64,000 nucleotides of DNA from Thalassoglobus neptunius (GCF_007859735.1 NZ_SIHI01000015.1:23739-87738), one strand, 5' to 3'. Shown: positions 36,847 through 46,531, counted from the first letter of the stretch. The notes: generated by a model from the letters alone, not told the origin. Translations and numbers: made by a program.

Positions 36847-39657
36847 ATGAGTTCTCCCTTTTCCATTTTTCGTCGAAATCAACGAATTCTGATGGTCGTC
36901 ACCACAGGATTGGCGATGATTTCTTTTGTCTTGCTGGGTGCGATCAGTGACCCGCGAGAAATTCCAACGCCGCTGATTGTTGTTTTTCTTGCCGCGATTG
37001 CCGGTGGAATCGGCTGGCTTCTGGGTCTCAGCCGAGGAAAGTCGTCGGACTGGGGAGTGACCGGAGTGATTCTGGGGGCGCTGATTGCAGTCTTCATGAT
37101 CTGGTCCGGAAGAGAATCCAACGCCGTCGTCATGAATGGCAGCGATCTCACCCGTAAAGAACTGATCGATCTGATGCGGGAACGCAATCTGGCGAATCAG
37201 TTCGTGCAGATGGCCATCGTTCGAACGAATCCGGACTTGCAGGAATTCGAATTCCAGCAACGGATGATGCAGTTCTCCTTCGGCGGAGCCAACACCACAG
37301 AACGGGAAGTCGTTCTCGGCGAAGCCCTCCGGATGGAAGCAGATTCGATGCACATCGATGTCACCGATCAAGTGGTGACCGAGTACATCAATCAGATGAC
37401 CGATAACAAAATGACATCCGCAGTCTTTACCGAGATCCGTCAAGACCTCGGAGTAACCGAACAGGAACTCCTTGATGTTCTGAAAAAAGAAATTCGAGGC
37501 CGACAGGCGCTGGTCCTTCTCTATCAGCAAAATCAATTGACTCCCCAGAACTTCTGGGAGTTCTATCAGAAGCTCAACCTTCAGAAATCCGCGCAGGTCG
37601 CGTCGATTCCTGTCAGTGAGTTCCAAAAACAAATCGCTGACCCCACCGATGCGGAAATCGAAAGCTTCTTTCTGGAATATCGCACTAATTTCCCGGGGAT
37701 GACTCCGGATGGTCGACTCAGTGAAGGACGTCCCGGTTTCTATCAGCCTCGACGAGTCCGCGTCGCTTACCTCGAAGCGATTCATGACCAAATCGAAGCG
37801 ACCGTCGGCGAAGTGACCGATGAAGAGATTCAAGCCCGCTACGAAGAAGAGTACATGCGAGCGGTTCCCGAGGACGAGGTAGAGTCACCGCTTGGAATCG
37901 GCAACGAAGGACTCCTCCGGGACCCATTGTTGAATGAAGCTCCTGTTCTGATTCCTCAGGAAGACGCCGACGACTCCCCAGCGATGGAATCCGAAGAAGA
38001 AGCTGCTCAACCGGATGCACCTTCGGAACCGGAACCTGCCCCGGAAGCGGAATCGCCTGCTGAAACAGAGACTCCAAAAGAAGAACCTGCTCCGGAAGCG
38101 GAAAGTCCTCAGGAAACCGAGACTTCGGAATCAGAGACTCCCGAAGGCGAAAGTTCAGAGTCAGAAAGTCCTGAATCAGAAGGTTCAGAAGAAGGAAGTT
38201 CAGAAGAGGCGGAAGGTGAACCAGAAGCTCTGCTGAAGACTTTCGATGACCTTCAGTTTGTTGCGTATCAGGAAGAGGGTTCGACTGAGCAATCTTCCGA
38301 CAGCGAAGACGCTCCCAGCAGCGATGAACCATCTGCTGAAGAAGCGACAGAAACCAGCCCAGCCGACGAAAGTCCAGCTGCTGAATCAGAGCCAGCTCCG
38401 GAAAAATCAGAAGAACAACCGGTTGAGAAGTCTGAAGATCCAGCACCGCTGACTGTTCCATCGGAAGAGCCAGCGAATGCAGATGAGACCGCATCTGATG
38501 AGAGTTCTGCGGACGACAAGCCTGAGATGAAGTCCGAAGAATCGGAAGGTGCTTCGGAAGAGACTTCCACGGAAGAAGCTCCGGCCGAAGAAGACCCCGT
38601 TCCCCCAGCTCCTGAGTCTGATACTCGCGAGTTGACCGAACAGCTGAAACTCGAAATTCGTGACACCATTCTTCGTGAACGAACAGTTGCTGAAATTCAA
38701 AAGCGAATGACAGCTGCTCAACAGTTCGTTGCAGAATTGGGACGAAATGTCGCTTTCGGAGAGGTGATCGAAGAAGGGTTCATTTCACTCGAAGAGGCAA
38801 CCGAGCAAATCAAAAAGTACGCAGCAGAAAACGATCTCGAATACATCGAGACTCCGTTTATGTCCGCTCAGGAATTGCGAGAGTCGGAAGATTATCCGAT
38901 CGGTTCCGGGTTCGTCCCAGCTTTGCGTTTTCAGGAAGTTCCAGTCGTTCTGTTCAGCACATCGTCATCTGATCGGTTGCGACCACAGCAGGCGAGAAAC
39001 CTGTTCACCGGCAGTGAATACGTATTCTGGAAATTCAGCGAGAAACCAGCCTATCCACCGGAATCGCTGAAAGACGAGCCGAATCTTCGAGCACAGGTGA
39101 TCGATGCCTGGAAAAAGATGAAGGCATTGCCGTTGGCGAAAGAACGTGCTGAAGAACTCGCTGAGATTGTTCGCAAGTCCGACAAGCCGATGGTCGAAGC
39201 ACTTAGCGATGAGCGAGTGACTAACGACGGAGACAACCTCTTCCTGACTGTCAAAACCACTGGAGAATTTTCCTGGATGACGCAGGGCTTTGCTCCCTCG
39301 ACCGGTATGCAGCAACAAGCACAGCCTCGGCGTTCAGTCGTCGCTGCTGCTCCGGATGCTGGCGAACGATTCTTCGAGATGGTGTTCGAAGAACTCACTC
39401 CATCGGAAGTCGGAGTGGTTCCCAATGATGACGACAGTGCGATTTACATCGTTCAGGTCGAAGGCAGTAACGAATCAACCGCAGAGAAGATGGATGCCAT
39501 GCGGAAAGAGTTTCTCGACCAGGGATTCCAGTTCAGCTACATGGCTCTCGGACGGGAGTTGTTAAGCGAGTACGCCGAAGACATCAGCGCCATGCTGTGG
39601 AACAAGTACGATGTTCAGCTCTACTCTTCCGACCCGGAAGTCAACGCTGGCGAATAA
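36847..39657 (+). CDS. SurA/PpiD-like membrane-anchored chaperone with large acidic insert
   Basis: A 936-residue protein. Three hydrophobic helices occupy the N-terminus (about 14-34, 41-59, 68-85). An extracytoplasmic region (about 90-330) follows whose helical pattern (LTRKELIDLMRERNLANQFV; GEALRMEADSMHIDVTDQVV) resembles the SurA/PpiD N-terminal chaperone domain. Residues about 370-590 form a strongly acidic Ser/Glu/Pro/Ala low-complexity block. The C-terminal 340 residues return to folded sequence, with a second peptide-binding-like domain containing PAYPPESLKDEPNLRAQV and a parvulin-tail-like EVGVVPNDDDSAIYIVQV. I see no canonical parvulin active-site signature. The role as an envelope folding factor is inferred. 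AGAAGG lies 9 bases before the ATG, and a strong terminator follows. Confidence 0.75.
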   Translation: MSSPFSIFRRNQRILMVVTTGLAMISFVLLGAISDPREIPTPLIVVFLAAIAGGIGWLLGLSRGKSSDWGVTGVILGALIAVFMIWSGRESNAVVMNGSDLTRKELIDLMRERNLANQFVQMAIVRTNPDLQEFEFQQRMMQFSFGGANTTEREVVLGEALRMEADSMHIDVTDQVVTEYINQMTDNKMTSAVFTEIRQDLGVTEQELLDVLKKEIRGRQALVLLYQQNQLTPQNFWEFYQKLNLQKSAQVASIPVSEFQKQIADPTDAEIESFFLEYRTNFPGMTPDGRLSEGRPGFYQPRRVRVAYLEAIHDQIEATVGEVTDEEIQARYEEEYMRAVPEDEVESPLGIGNEGLLRDPLLNEAPVLIPQEDADDSPAMESEEEAAQPDAPSEPEPAPEAESPAETETPKEEPAPEAESPQETETSESETPEGESSESESPESEGSEEGSSEEAEGEPEALLKTFDDLQFVAYQEEGSTEQSSDSEDAPSSDEPSAEEATETSPADESPAAESEPAPEKSEEQPVEKSEDPAPLTVPSEEPANADETASDESSADDKPEMKSEESEGASEETSTEEAPAEEDPVPPAPESDTRELTEQLKLEIRDTILRERTVAEIQKRMTAAQQFVAELGRNVAFGEVIEEGFISLEEATEQIKKYAAENDLEYIETPFMSAQELRESEDYPIGSGFVPALRFQEVPVVLFSTSSSDRLRPQQARNLFTGSEYVFWKFSEKPAYPPESLKDEPNLRAQVIDAWKKMKALPLAKERAEELAEIVRKSDKPMVEALSDERVTNDGDNLFLTVKTTGEFSWMTQGFAPSTGMQQQAQPRRSVVAAAPDAGERFFEMVFEELTPSEVGVVPNDDDSAIYIVQVEGSNESTAEKMDAMRKEFLDQGFQFSYMALGRELLSEYAEDISAMLWNKYDVQLYSSDPEVNAGE

Positions 39658-39697
39658 TATCATCGTCAGTGGTTTCTCGTCACGCGAGTAACTGTTC

Positions 39698-39740
39698 AAA
39701 ATGAAAGCCTGACTGAGTCAATCAGTCAGGCTTTCATTTT
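39698..39740. terminator. Bidirectional rho-independent terminator
   Basis: A perfect 19-bp stem (AAAATGAAAGCCTGACTGA / TCAGTCAGGCTTTCATTTT) with a 5-base loop lies 41 bases after the SurA-like gene and 67 bases before the end of the convergent small membrane protein gene. A and T runs at each end allow use from both sides. Confidence 0.95.
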
Positions 39741-39806
39741 GATTCATAGCCTGAGCACGTTGTTCATTCCCGCGTGCTCGATGCGACGTGTTTCATTCAA
39801 TGAGTG

Positions 39807-40130
39807 CTACGCTTGCTCCTGCGGATCTTTGTAAACATACGATGAAGAAGCAGTTGGCCGCGTTGAGGGAGCAGGAAAATCGAACTCCTCGAAAGGGTCG
39901 GCGGATGCGACCATCAGCGCGAAACCGGCTCCAATCAAAACGATTGAAACGGTCGATTCAATGGCAAGTGTGAGGAATGAGGCGTTCGGGATCTTTCCGA
40001 CCGAAATCATGGGAACGATTTGGTAGAGGACGATCACGGCAGCAGCAAGTCCAACACCCGCCAGTCCTAAACCAGCAACGGCGCTAGCTTTCCAACTTTG
40101 GGCAAGTTTTTTCGGGGATGGCGACTTCAT
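39807..40130 (-). CDS. Small two-helix membrane protein of unknown function
   Basis: A 107-residue protein with a short Lys-rich N-terminus (MKSPSPKKLAQSWK) and two transmembrane helices (about 16-38 and 51-74). A cytoplasmic-looking C-terminal tail rich in Pro, Ser and Thr ends KDPQEQA. ATG 40130 has AGGAG 6 bases upstream; an in-frame longer start at 40169 lacks this. I do not recognise the family. It is monocistronic and shares a bidirectional terminator with the SurA-like gene. Confidence 0.7.
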   Translation of the reverse strand: MKSPSPKKLAQSWKASAVAGLGLAGVGLAAAVIVLYQIVPMISVGKIPNASFLTLAIESTVSIVLIGAGFALMVASADPFEEFDFPAPSTRPTASSSYVYKDPQEQA

Positions 40131-40442
40131 AGCGGACTCCTGTGCAAAAGTTTGCAGTCCTGTGAACATGCTGCTCGTTTGCGATGACCTTTCCGATCAG
40201 TGTTCCAAAACTCGTTGAGAAGGATTCTAACTCCAACGGGCTGTCGAAATGCGACTCAATTCGCACGATTCGGAACTCCTTCCATAGAACTGAACGTGTG
40301 GGGAGATTGGCGGGTTCAAAGTTCTTCACGAATTTCACTCCGCACGCCGGGAATTGTCGCGGGGCGCCCCTTTAGGTCGCTGGACAGTTTGCGTAGACTT
40401 TTACGCTGAACGAACACAATTTCTCACCATGATGTGAAAGCG
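40131..40442. other. Divergent intergenic region with an inverted repeat
   Basis: It contains GCGTA-GACTTT-TACGC at 40391-40406, 37 bases before the cyclophilin gene. This is a short palindrome with the same spacing as the one at 23474. No other signal is clear. Confidence 0.35.
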
Positions 40443-41573
40443 ATGATCCGTATGCTGCAGTCGATGACAATTAATTTGACTCTACTTTCGATGTTGTGTC
40501 TGACACAGCCTCTGATTGCCCAGGATGCCAGCCCTCAAAAGAGTTGGGAAGAACTGGTCAAGGTTCGAAATGAATCCTTTGCGCGTTTGAAGGAGATTCA
40601 AAATACGGTCCGGGAAGCTTCTCCAGAAGATCGGCAAACCTTGACGATTGAATATGCAACCATCGTCCAGCGAATGCAGAACGACGTCATTCCGCCGTTG
40701 ATGAAACTCGTCCCCGCACAAATCGAAAGCAATCCCGATGATGCGGAGACTCGCGAAATTGCCGCTGAGATGATGCGGTACGCCTTCGCTCGAAATGATT
40801 ATCCCATCGCGATTGTCATGGCCAATGCACTTCTCAAAGGGGAACCTTCCAACAAACTCGCCATCAATATTCTTGGGATTTCACAGTTCGCAGACCATCA
40901 GTTCGAAGATGCCAATCGCGTGCTGACTTTGGCAGAAGAAAGAGGAGATCTCATCCCGGACTTGGGAGGCCGATACATCGACAATACGAAATCGTATATC
41001 GACTATTGGAAGGCCGAAAAGAAAATTCGTGAAGCCGAAGCTGCTGCCCAAGGGGAAGACGCATTGCCGCGAGTGAAGTTCACCACTCCGAAAGGCGAGA
41101 TCATTCTGGAACTGTTCGAAAATGAAGCTCCGAACACTGTGGCGAACTTCGTGAATCTTGTTGAATCCGGATTCTACAACGGTCTGAAATTCCATCGCGT
41201 GCTGGCTGGATTTATGGCTCAAGGGGGATGCCCTCACAGTAAAGACGGAGATCCCGGTCAACCGGGGACAGGTGGTCCTGGCTACACAATCAAGTGCGAA
41301 GCTTATCGACCGGATGCCCGTCGTCACTTCGCTGGGACGTTGAGTATGGCCCATGCTGGTAGAGACACCGGCGGATCACAGTTCTTCATCACGCATCTTC
41401 CGACTCCGCACCTCGATCAGGAAATTGCCCCGACGAGCGTTCACACGGTCTTCGGGCGAGTCCTGGAAGGGCTCGATGTGGCGAGAGCCTTGCAACAGGA
41501 AGACGAAATCATTTCTGCGGAAGTGATTCGCAAACGGAATCACGATTACATTCCAAAGACCACTCCAGAATGA
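40443..41573 (+). CDS. Secreted cyclophilin-type peptidyl-prolyl isomerase
   Basis: About 376 residues. A signal peptide (about 1-24, [16 protein letters not shown]) is followed by a helical N-terminal domain of about 160 residues. The cyclophilin domain (about 200-370) carries [57 protein letters not shown] and [13 protein letters not shown]. The active-site Arg (FHRV) and the GSQFFIT segment are intact, so proline isomerisation outside the cytoplasm is expected. Start candidates are GTG 40434, ATG 40443 and ATG 40455; all keep the signal peptide and none has a clear ribosome binding site. The stop overlaps the next start (ATGA at 41570-41573), suggesting coupled translation with the aminotransferase. 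Confidence 0.9.
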   Translation: MIRMLQSMTINLTLLSMLCLTQPLIAQDASPQKSWEELVKVRNESFARLKEIQNTVREASPEDRQTLTIEYATIVQRMQNDVIPPLMKLVPAQIESNPDDAETREIAAEMMRYAFARNDYPIAIVMANALLKGEPSNKLAINILGISQFADHQFEDANRVLTLAEERGDLIPDLGGRYIDNTKSYIDYWKAEKKIREAEAAAQGEDALPRVKFTTPKGEIILELFENEAPNTVANFVNLVESGFYNGLKFHRVLAGFMAQGGCPHSKDGDPGQPGTGGPGYTIKCEAYRPDARRHFAGTLSMAHAGRDTGGSQFFITHLPTPHLDQEIAPTSVHTVFGRVLEGLDVARALQQEDEIISAEVIRKRNHDYIPKTTPE

Positions 41574-42463
41574 TCCATCCCTCTGAAATTGCGAAGATGT
41601 TTGAACAGGAGCCTCTCGCCTGCTGGAACGGGGAGAGGCTCCCGTTGTCTGAAGTCCGGGTGTCGGTCCTCGATCGCGGATTTCTGTTTGGCGACGCGAT
41701 TTATGAAGTCATTCGAGTCTATTCCGGAAAGCCGTTTCTGTTCCAAGACCACTTGAATCGCATTCAGCGAAACCTCGAGAAGATGTCTCTCCCTGCGGAT
41801 CTGGGTTCGATTCAGCGCTGGATTGAGGAAACAATCTCGGCGAGCGGATTTGTCGAGGCATCGGTTTACATTCACGTGACGCGCGGAGTTGCTCCGCGGA
41901 CTCATCGGTTTCCTGACCCGCCTCCAACTCCAAACGTGCTCATTTACGTCGCTGCCTTTCACGATTCCTACTCGCAGTTTCGTCATTCCGGAGCTTCGGT
42001 TGTTGTGGTCCCGGACCAGAGATGGAAGCGATGCGACATCAAGTCAGTGAATCTGTTGGCGAATTGTTTCGCTTCCGAAATGGCGCATCAGCAAGGATGC
42101 GCGGAAGCTTTGTTGAGCGATGATTCCGGAAAGCTGTCCGAAGGCTCTCGCTCAAGTTTGTTTGGCGTCAAGGACTCTGTTGTTCTCACCGCACCGTTAG
42201 GGGAGAACATTCTTCCCGGAATTACACGGCGTTTGATTCAACAACTGTGCGAAGAATGCCAACTGGAGATGCGCGAGGAAACCATCCATCAGTCACAGCT
42301 CGATGAAATCGATGAACTGTTCCTGACAGCAACGACGATGGAAATTTTGCCAGTCACTCGGGTCGATGACCAACCGATTGGAGACGGTCAAATCGGACCG
42401 GTATCGCGTCAACTGGTCGATGCTTACCAGAAGCATATTGAACGCTTCCGGAACGAAACGTAG
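41570..42463 (+). CDS. Class IV PLP-dependent aminotransferase (D-amino-acid/branched-chain type)
   Basis: A 297-residue fold-type IV enzyme related to D-alanine aminotransferase, branched-chain aminotransferase and aminodeoxychorismate lyase. Features: [25 protein letters not shown], the PLP lysine Lys158 in [46 protein letters not shown], and the C-terminal [19 protein letters not shown]. The ATSxxE-like end (TATTMEI) fits DAAT more than BCAT. The substrate cannot be settled from motifs. The start codon overlaps the cyclophilin stop. A metabolic link with that gene is not obvious. Confidence 0.88.
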   Translation: MIHPSEIAKMFEQEPLACWNGERLPLSEVRVSVLDRGFLFGDAIYEVIRVYSGKPFLFQDHLNRIQRNLEKMSLPADLGSIQRWIEETISASGFVEASVYIHVTRGVAPRTHRFPDPPPTPNVLIYVAAFHDSYSQFRHSGASVVVVPDQRWKRCDIKSVNLLANCFASEMAHQQGCAEALLSDDSGKLSEGSRSSLFGVKDSVVLTAPLGENILPGITRRLIQQLCEECQLEMREETIHQSQLDEIDELFLTATTMEILPVTRVDDQPIGDGQIGPVSRQLVDAYQKHIERFRNET

Positions 42464-42493
42464 AGCACGACATCTTCCATTGTGTCAGCTCGA

Positions 42494-45325
42494 TCAGAAT
42501 GTCAGTTCGATATCGCAAATCTCATAGGGGGCGATTTCGACGTGGACTTCGTCGTCATGCACTTTGAGTGTGTGAATGCTCTTGCCGAGGAAGTCGACCT
42601 GTGTGGCTTTCGCAGGTGTTTGAAAACAGCGGAGCGGAAACGATTTCGGTCGGCCTTCCGTTTCGAGGAGGCGGATGATGAAGCTGTTGGTAGTTTCGTC
42701 GCTGCGATGCGGCAGAATTCTTGTCAACAAGACGTTCGGAGCTCCGATGTGGAATAGCCAACCTTGCTGCTCGCCTTGAGGTGGACACGAATCGACAGGA
42801 ATGACGATCGGTTCCTGGAACGCATCGACGGCCGACTTCATTGGGAATTTCTGGTCGATGGCAATGCTGAATTCAAAATCCCGACACGTTTCTCCCTGAG
42901 TGACAAGGAGCGTGTCGAGCATGCGATCGCCGGTCATTCGATGAAACGGAAGTCCCGGCGTCAGGATTGTCGTGCGGTAGTCATCGTCGGCAATTTCGAG
43001 ATAGTGAGGAGCTTCAATCCGAAGCTTGTCGGCAGCGTGCGCTCCCTGCTGCATTGAAGCTGTCAGCGAAGCGGAGGAATGCATCCATGCGAACCGGCAG
43101 GCGAGATAGTTCGTCCACGGATCTCCGTCAGGGACTTTATGGAGATTGAGCTTAAATCGAATATCGACATTCGGACGACCCCGCACAACGCGTGTTCTTT
43201 GCGTGAACGCGGCAATGGATTCCTGAGTTTGTGGGTCGAGGAGTTCTCCGCTCGTCTCGATTTCGCCGATCAACGGTCCGGCGGAGATCACTTTCGAGTC
43301 TCTGAGAACCATATTCGAATAATAGGTCTTGAGGATCTCGCGATCTTCTCCTTCTCCGGTGACAACTGATCGCTCATGAGGGAATCGATAGGCAATCTGC
43401 TGACTCAACCGGTTGGGGCTCCGACGGTAAGTTCGCACCGCAGCCACGCCTCCGGTGACATCGCTCAAATGGACTTCAAATTGCTCGTTCCTCAGAATGA
43501 GCCCTTCTGCCATCGGAGTTTTTCCGGGTTGCGTTTCTGTGTTGTCATTGCTGGCAGACAACCAGACGAATCCGCAGGGAGGCAACTTGACTGTTGCTGA
43601 AGCAGAGTCGTTTTGAATCTGTTTCTCGATGATGGATTCGCTTTCGCCGGGAACGCCATTCACCCAGCGGATGAGTGATTTTCTCGCGAACGATGCTGGG
43701 TTGACGATCAGGAGTCCAGCCCCTGATTTTCCTTGAGAAGTGAAGAGGCGTTTCATCTCTTCGGACACATTCTGTTTCGCTGCGTCCAAGGCTTCATTCG
43801 CTGCTTGGATTGCTTCAGGTGCCGCCTCCGGATGAGCCGATTCGATCGGTGCTTCGAGCGCACTCACCTGGGGAAGACTGTTCAGTCCTTTGGTGAGGAG
43901 TTGCGAGATCTGCTGGCACCAGTCCAGATTCTCGAACTTTCGCCAGCGGGTCCAGTATTGGGTCCAGCGACTGATCGGGTTCTCTTGTTCTCGAGCCACG
44001 GATTGAATGAGATCGAGTGTGAAGTATCCGCTGGCTCTGAAATCAGACAGCCGTCCGGGAGAATCGGAAGTGGAGAAGAAGTCGGTGAACGTGGTGAACT
44101 TTCCGAGAACCGGAGCGTATTCTTGTGCTCGCCGCAGATCGTTCATCCATGGGCTGCGCAGCTTCGGCCAGCGAGCCAGTGCCACAGCGGCGGTGTGGTC
44201 ATAGTCCATCGATTCGGACATGCGAATGGCGAAGCGAAGAAAGCTGCTTGCACTGTCTGCCGCCAGAGGAATTCGGCTAAATGCATCGATGGCGGTTCCG
44301 TCGCAACCTTCCCAGCGAAGTTTCGTCTGTTCTTCGTCCGGGTAAATTCCGTCGTCGATGACGACATGCAGGGCACCGCGATATCCGTATCTGTCGAGAA
44401 TTTGCGGCAAGTGACATCCGATGCCGAATCTCTTGCGAGCCCAGGTCGTGGGCATCGTTCCGAAGAGTTCCTGGAAGACAGCTCGTCCTGATTCGAATTG
44501 CCAGAGCGTGGCGTCTAAAGACATCAGGGGAGAAGGGAGTTCCTCGAGTTCACCTCCGAGGAGTTCAACGCGATCTTTCTTGACTCCTTCCTTGAGGCTT
44601 TCGATCAAATCGCTGTTTGCGTCTGCGATTGTTCGCCATTCCGAACCGGAAGCAAGAAGGTTGACCGGAACAGATTGCTGCGACAGCTCTTGGAGTTCCG
44701 AGCCGGCAAAGTCCGGATTGACGAGGCAAAGGTCGATCAGAAAACAATCAACGGGGTAAAACCGTTCCCGGCATTCGAGCAGCATCTCAAAGCAGTGTTT
44801 AAGATGCTTGCGTGTTGCTTCCATGTCATGGGCGACCGCAGCTTGTGCAGCGGCGAGCGCTTCTTTCTTCAGATGCACTTCTTCGATATGACTGAAGTTC
44901 CGCATGTGGCGGGTCAACAGTTCGATCTGAAGATGAATTGTTCCCAGTGCCAGGAAGTCAGCCACAAGGTCGCTGTCGACAGCTTGTTCGAGTTCAAGCG
45001 GAGAGAGTGCCTGATGCAGCATTGTCTCCCGGTCAGACTCGCCGCTGATGACGACGGCACCCTCGCGACGTGCCCGCTCCACCCAGGTTGTCGGGACCCA
45101 TTCGTCGCACGGGGTTGGAACAACAATCAGATGATCGGGGCCGATCGGAAGCGTGTCATCAGATCGTTGCCATTTCGGGATCGTCCCGGAGGAAGCAAGA
45201 AGTTGAGGATGCCACAAGATCGAAAAGCCATTCAAGAGGCTCGCCGCAGCTTCTTCTCCCAGTTCTGTCGGAAAATCTTCGAGGCTGTGACAGGGGATCA
45301 GGACAATCAGTTCTTGGTATTTCAT
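42494..45325 (-). CDS. GH38-like (alpha-mannosidase-fold) protein, catalytic Asp substituted
   Basis: A 943-residue cytoplasmic-looking protein with no signal peptide. The N-terminal half (about 1-420) appears to be a GH38/GH57-type barrel: WARKRFGIGCHLPQILDRYGYRGAL aligns by eye with the GH38 nucleophile region (W-A-x-D-x-F-G-x-x-x-x-x-P), but the Asp position is Lys. The usual N-terminal zinc motif HxD is also not evident; PCHSLEDFP occupies that area. The C-terminal half (about 610-943) resembles the GH38 beta-sandwich domain (LRNEQFEVHLSDVTGGVAAVRTY). Either a pseudoenzyme or an unusual subfamily is possible. The start at ATG 45325 is preferred over GTG 45334. Convergent with the aminotransferase; alone on its strand. 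Confidence 0.65.
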   Translation of the reverse strand: MKYQELIVLIPCHSLEDFPTELGEEAAASLLNGFSILWHPQLLASSGTIPKWQRSDDTLPIGPDHLIVVPTPCDEWVPTTWVERARREGAVVISGESDRETMLHQALSPLELEQAVDSDLVADFLALGTIHLQIELLTRHMRNFSHIEEVHLKKEALAAAQAAVAHDMEATRKHLKHCFEMLLECRERFYPVDCFLIDLCLVNPDFAGSELQELSQQSVPVNLLASGSEWRTIADANSDLIESLKEGVKKDRVELLGGELEELPSPLMSLDATLWQFESGRAVFQELFGTMPTTWARKRFGIGCHLPQILDRYGYRGALHVVIDDGIYPDEEQTKLRWEGCDGTAIDAFSRIPLAADSASSFLRFAIRMSESMDYDHTAAVALARWPKLRSPWMNDLRRAQEYAPVLGKFTTFTDFFSTSDSPGRLSDFRASGYFTLDLIQSVAREQENPISRWTQYWTRWRKFENLDWCQQISQLLTKGLNSLPQVSALEAPIESAHPEAAPEAIQAANEALDAAKQNVSEEMKRLFTSQGKSGAGLLIVNPASFARKSLIRWVNGVPGESESIIEKQIQNDSASATVKLPPCGFVWLSASNDNTETQPGKTPMAEGLILRNEQFEVHLSDVTGGVAAVRTYRRSPNRLSQQIAYRFPHERSVVTGEGEDREILKTYYSNMVLRDSKVISAGPLIGEIETSGELLDPQTQESIAAFTQRTRVVRGRPNVDIRFKLNLHKVPDGDPWTNYLACRFAWMHSSASLTASMQQGAHAADKLRIEAPHYLEIADDDYRTTILTPGLPFHRMTGDRMLDTLLVTQGETCRDFEFSIAIDQKFPMKSAVDAFQEPIVIPVDSCPPQGEQQGWLFHIGAPNVLLTRILPHRSDETTNSFIIRLLETEGRPKSFPLRCFQTPAKATQVDFLGKSIHTLKVHDDEVHVEIAPYEICDIELTF

Positions 45326-45504
45326 GGACGCCACTATGAGAATTCACTCATCAACAAGGTTTCGATCGACACGTGTCAGGATTGCACAGACAAAGTAGGT
45401 GACAGGTACTCACCCTTGCAATCGCTCCGCGTTGTTCGATTTTCATCGGAGTCAGTGGAAGCTGTTGTGAAGGATTTCTCAGCATCATGAATCCGCCCAT
45501 AGCG

Positions 45505-46059
45505 TCAGGTAGAACAGGAATTTTGCTCAGAAGAACTTTGATTCCACGGCATTCGAGCCAGTAGCAAGCCCATTCCGCAGGTGTCTGTCACCCCTGAGAA
45601 TGTTAAACCTGCGCCAATGAATGCGGGAATCGCTGCGAACCAGGGATGGACAAACAGAGCGAGCAACGCACCGATCAGCACGATCGAACCGGCGACGATT
45701 CGGACCTGTCTCTCGAGAGAAACACTTTTCTTGCCACGGACAATGGGCAGACCCGCAGCTGTCCATGTATCAGTGCCGCCAGCGACGTTGACGGCATTCG
45801 TAAACCCAGTGTCATACAACTTCTGGCATGCTTTCTTCCCTCGATTGCCCCCTTTGCAGATCACATAGACCGGATCGTCTGGACGTGTTCGGGAATTGAG
45901 AAACGCTTTCGCGTCAAAAGTGTCGAGCGGAATATTGCGAGCACCGGACGCATGAACTTCGCGAAATTCCACCGGCGATCGAATATCAATCAATTCGACT
46001 TCGGAGTTGTGCTGTAATTGTTCGAGCTGGGAAGGAGAGATTTCCTGGAGAGTCGTCAT
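45505..46059 (-). CDS. Rhodanese with C-terminal DUF2892 membrane domain
   Basis: 184 residues. The rhodanese domain (about 3-110) has LIDIRSPVEFREVHASGARNIP and the active-site loop VICKGGNRGKKAC with Cys68. Two short transmembrane helices (about 120-138 and 140-157) belong to a DUF2892 domain ending FSGVTDTCGMGLLLARMPWN. Such proteins carry persulfide sulfur at the membrane. ATG 46059 has GAGG 7 bases upstream; the longer frame to 46146 overlaps the upstream gene. It is the last gene of a minus-strand set behind an ArsR regulator (58-base gap), so it is probably under ArsR control. Confidence 0.92.
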   Translation of the reverse strand: MTTLQEISPSQLEQLQHNSEVELIDIRSPVEFREVHASGARNIPLDTFDAKAFLNSRTRPDDPVYVICKGGNRGKKACQKLYDTGFTNAVNVAGGTDTWTAAGLPIVRGKKSVSLERQVRIVAGSIVLIGALLALFVHPWFAAIPAFIGAGLTFSGVTDTCGMGLLLARMPWNQSSSEQNSCST

Positions 46060-46117
46060 CTGGGACCTCGTTATGTCGGGAGAGTTCGATGTATTCGAGA
46101 AAAAAGAGACTGGTCCG

Positions 46118-46441
46118 CTACGATTGTAGAAAGCGGCTTTCGACACAGTTCATCAGGTTTTCCAGGTGCGGTTCGGCAATCTGGTAATACACTCTCCGCC
46201 CCTCACGCTCGCTTGTGAAGAAGCCGCATCGCTGCATTAACCTCAAATGTTCGGAAGCAACATTGTCTGGAACTTCGCAATCGGAGGCCAGTTCGCCAAC
46301 GGTATACCGACCGTGAAGCAGCAACTGCACCATCCGCAGGCGAACCGGATGCGCCAAAGTCTTCAGGCATTCGGCCGCTTCCTGAAATGCCTGAACACTT
46401 CCGTTTGGGGGTGTCTGATTGAGTTTTGATTTCTTTTTCAT
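46118..46441 (-). CDS. ArsR/SmtB-family transcriptional regulator
   Basis: A 107-residue winged-helix repressor: AAECLKTLAHPVRLRMVQLLL, the recognition region YTVGELASDCEVPDNVASEHLRLM, and the wing EREGRRVYYQIAEPH. Cysteines are at 25, 55, 72 and 99. The pattern does not fit the ArsR CxC metal motif, nor the BigR/SqrR Cys positions as I know them. Cys55 and Cys72 flank the recognition helix and could sense persulfide, oxidant or metal. The gene sits between the metallo-beta-lactamase gene and the rhodanese gene. Its own promoter is well formed, with about 7 bases between the likely transcription start and the ATG. Confidence 0.92.
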   Translation of the reverse strand: MKKKSKLNQTPPNGSVQAFQEAAECLKTLAHPVRLRMVQLLLHGRYTVGELASDCEVPDNVASEHLRLMQRCGFFTSEREGRRVYYQIAEPHLENLMNCVESRFLQS

Positions 46442-46454
46442 GGGTTCTCACTCA

Positions 46455-46482
46455 AATGTATCGGGATCTCGCGAGGTGTCAA
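46455..46482 (-). promoter_or_regulatory. Promoter of the arsR-rhodanese genes with embedded palindrome
   Basis: Reading the minus strand: TTGACA (46482-46477), 16-bp spacer, TACATT (46460-46455). The spacer contains the perfect 8-base palindrome CTCGCGAG, a plausible autoregulatory operator. Transcription would start near 46448, only about 7 bases before the arsR ATG at 46441. Confidence 0.65.
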
Positions 46483-46531
46483 TGGGAATTCTGGATGAGG
46501 GAAATACCCCGCAGCGCGATTTGACACACAT

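Noticed and set aside
36814..37833. Long minus-strand open frame (339 codons) opposite the SurA-like gene
   Set aside because: It lies antisense to a well supported gene, has no ribosome binding site and no recognisable family; codon bias of the plus strand explains it.
38000..38600. Tandem DNA repeat in the SurA-like gene
   Set aside because: It is low-complexity coding sequence for acidic residues with varied codons, not an exact tandem repeat.
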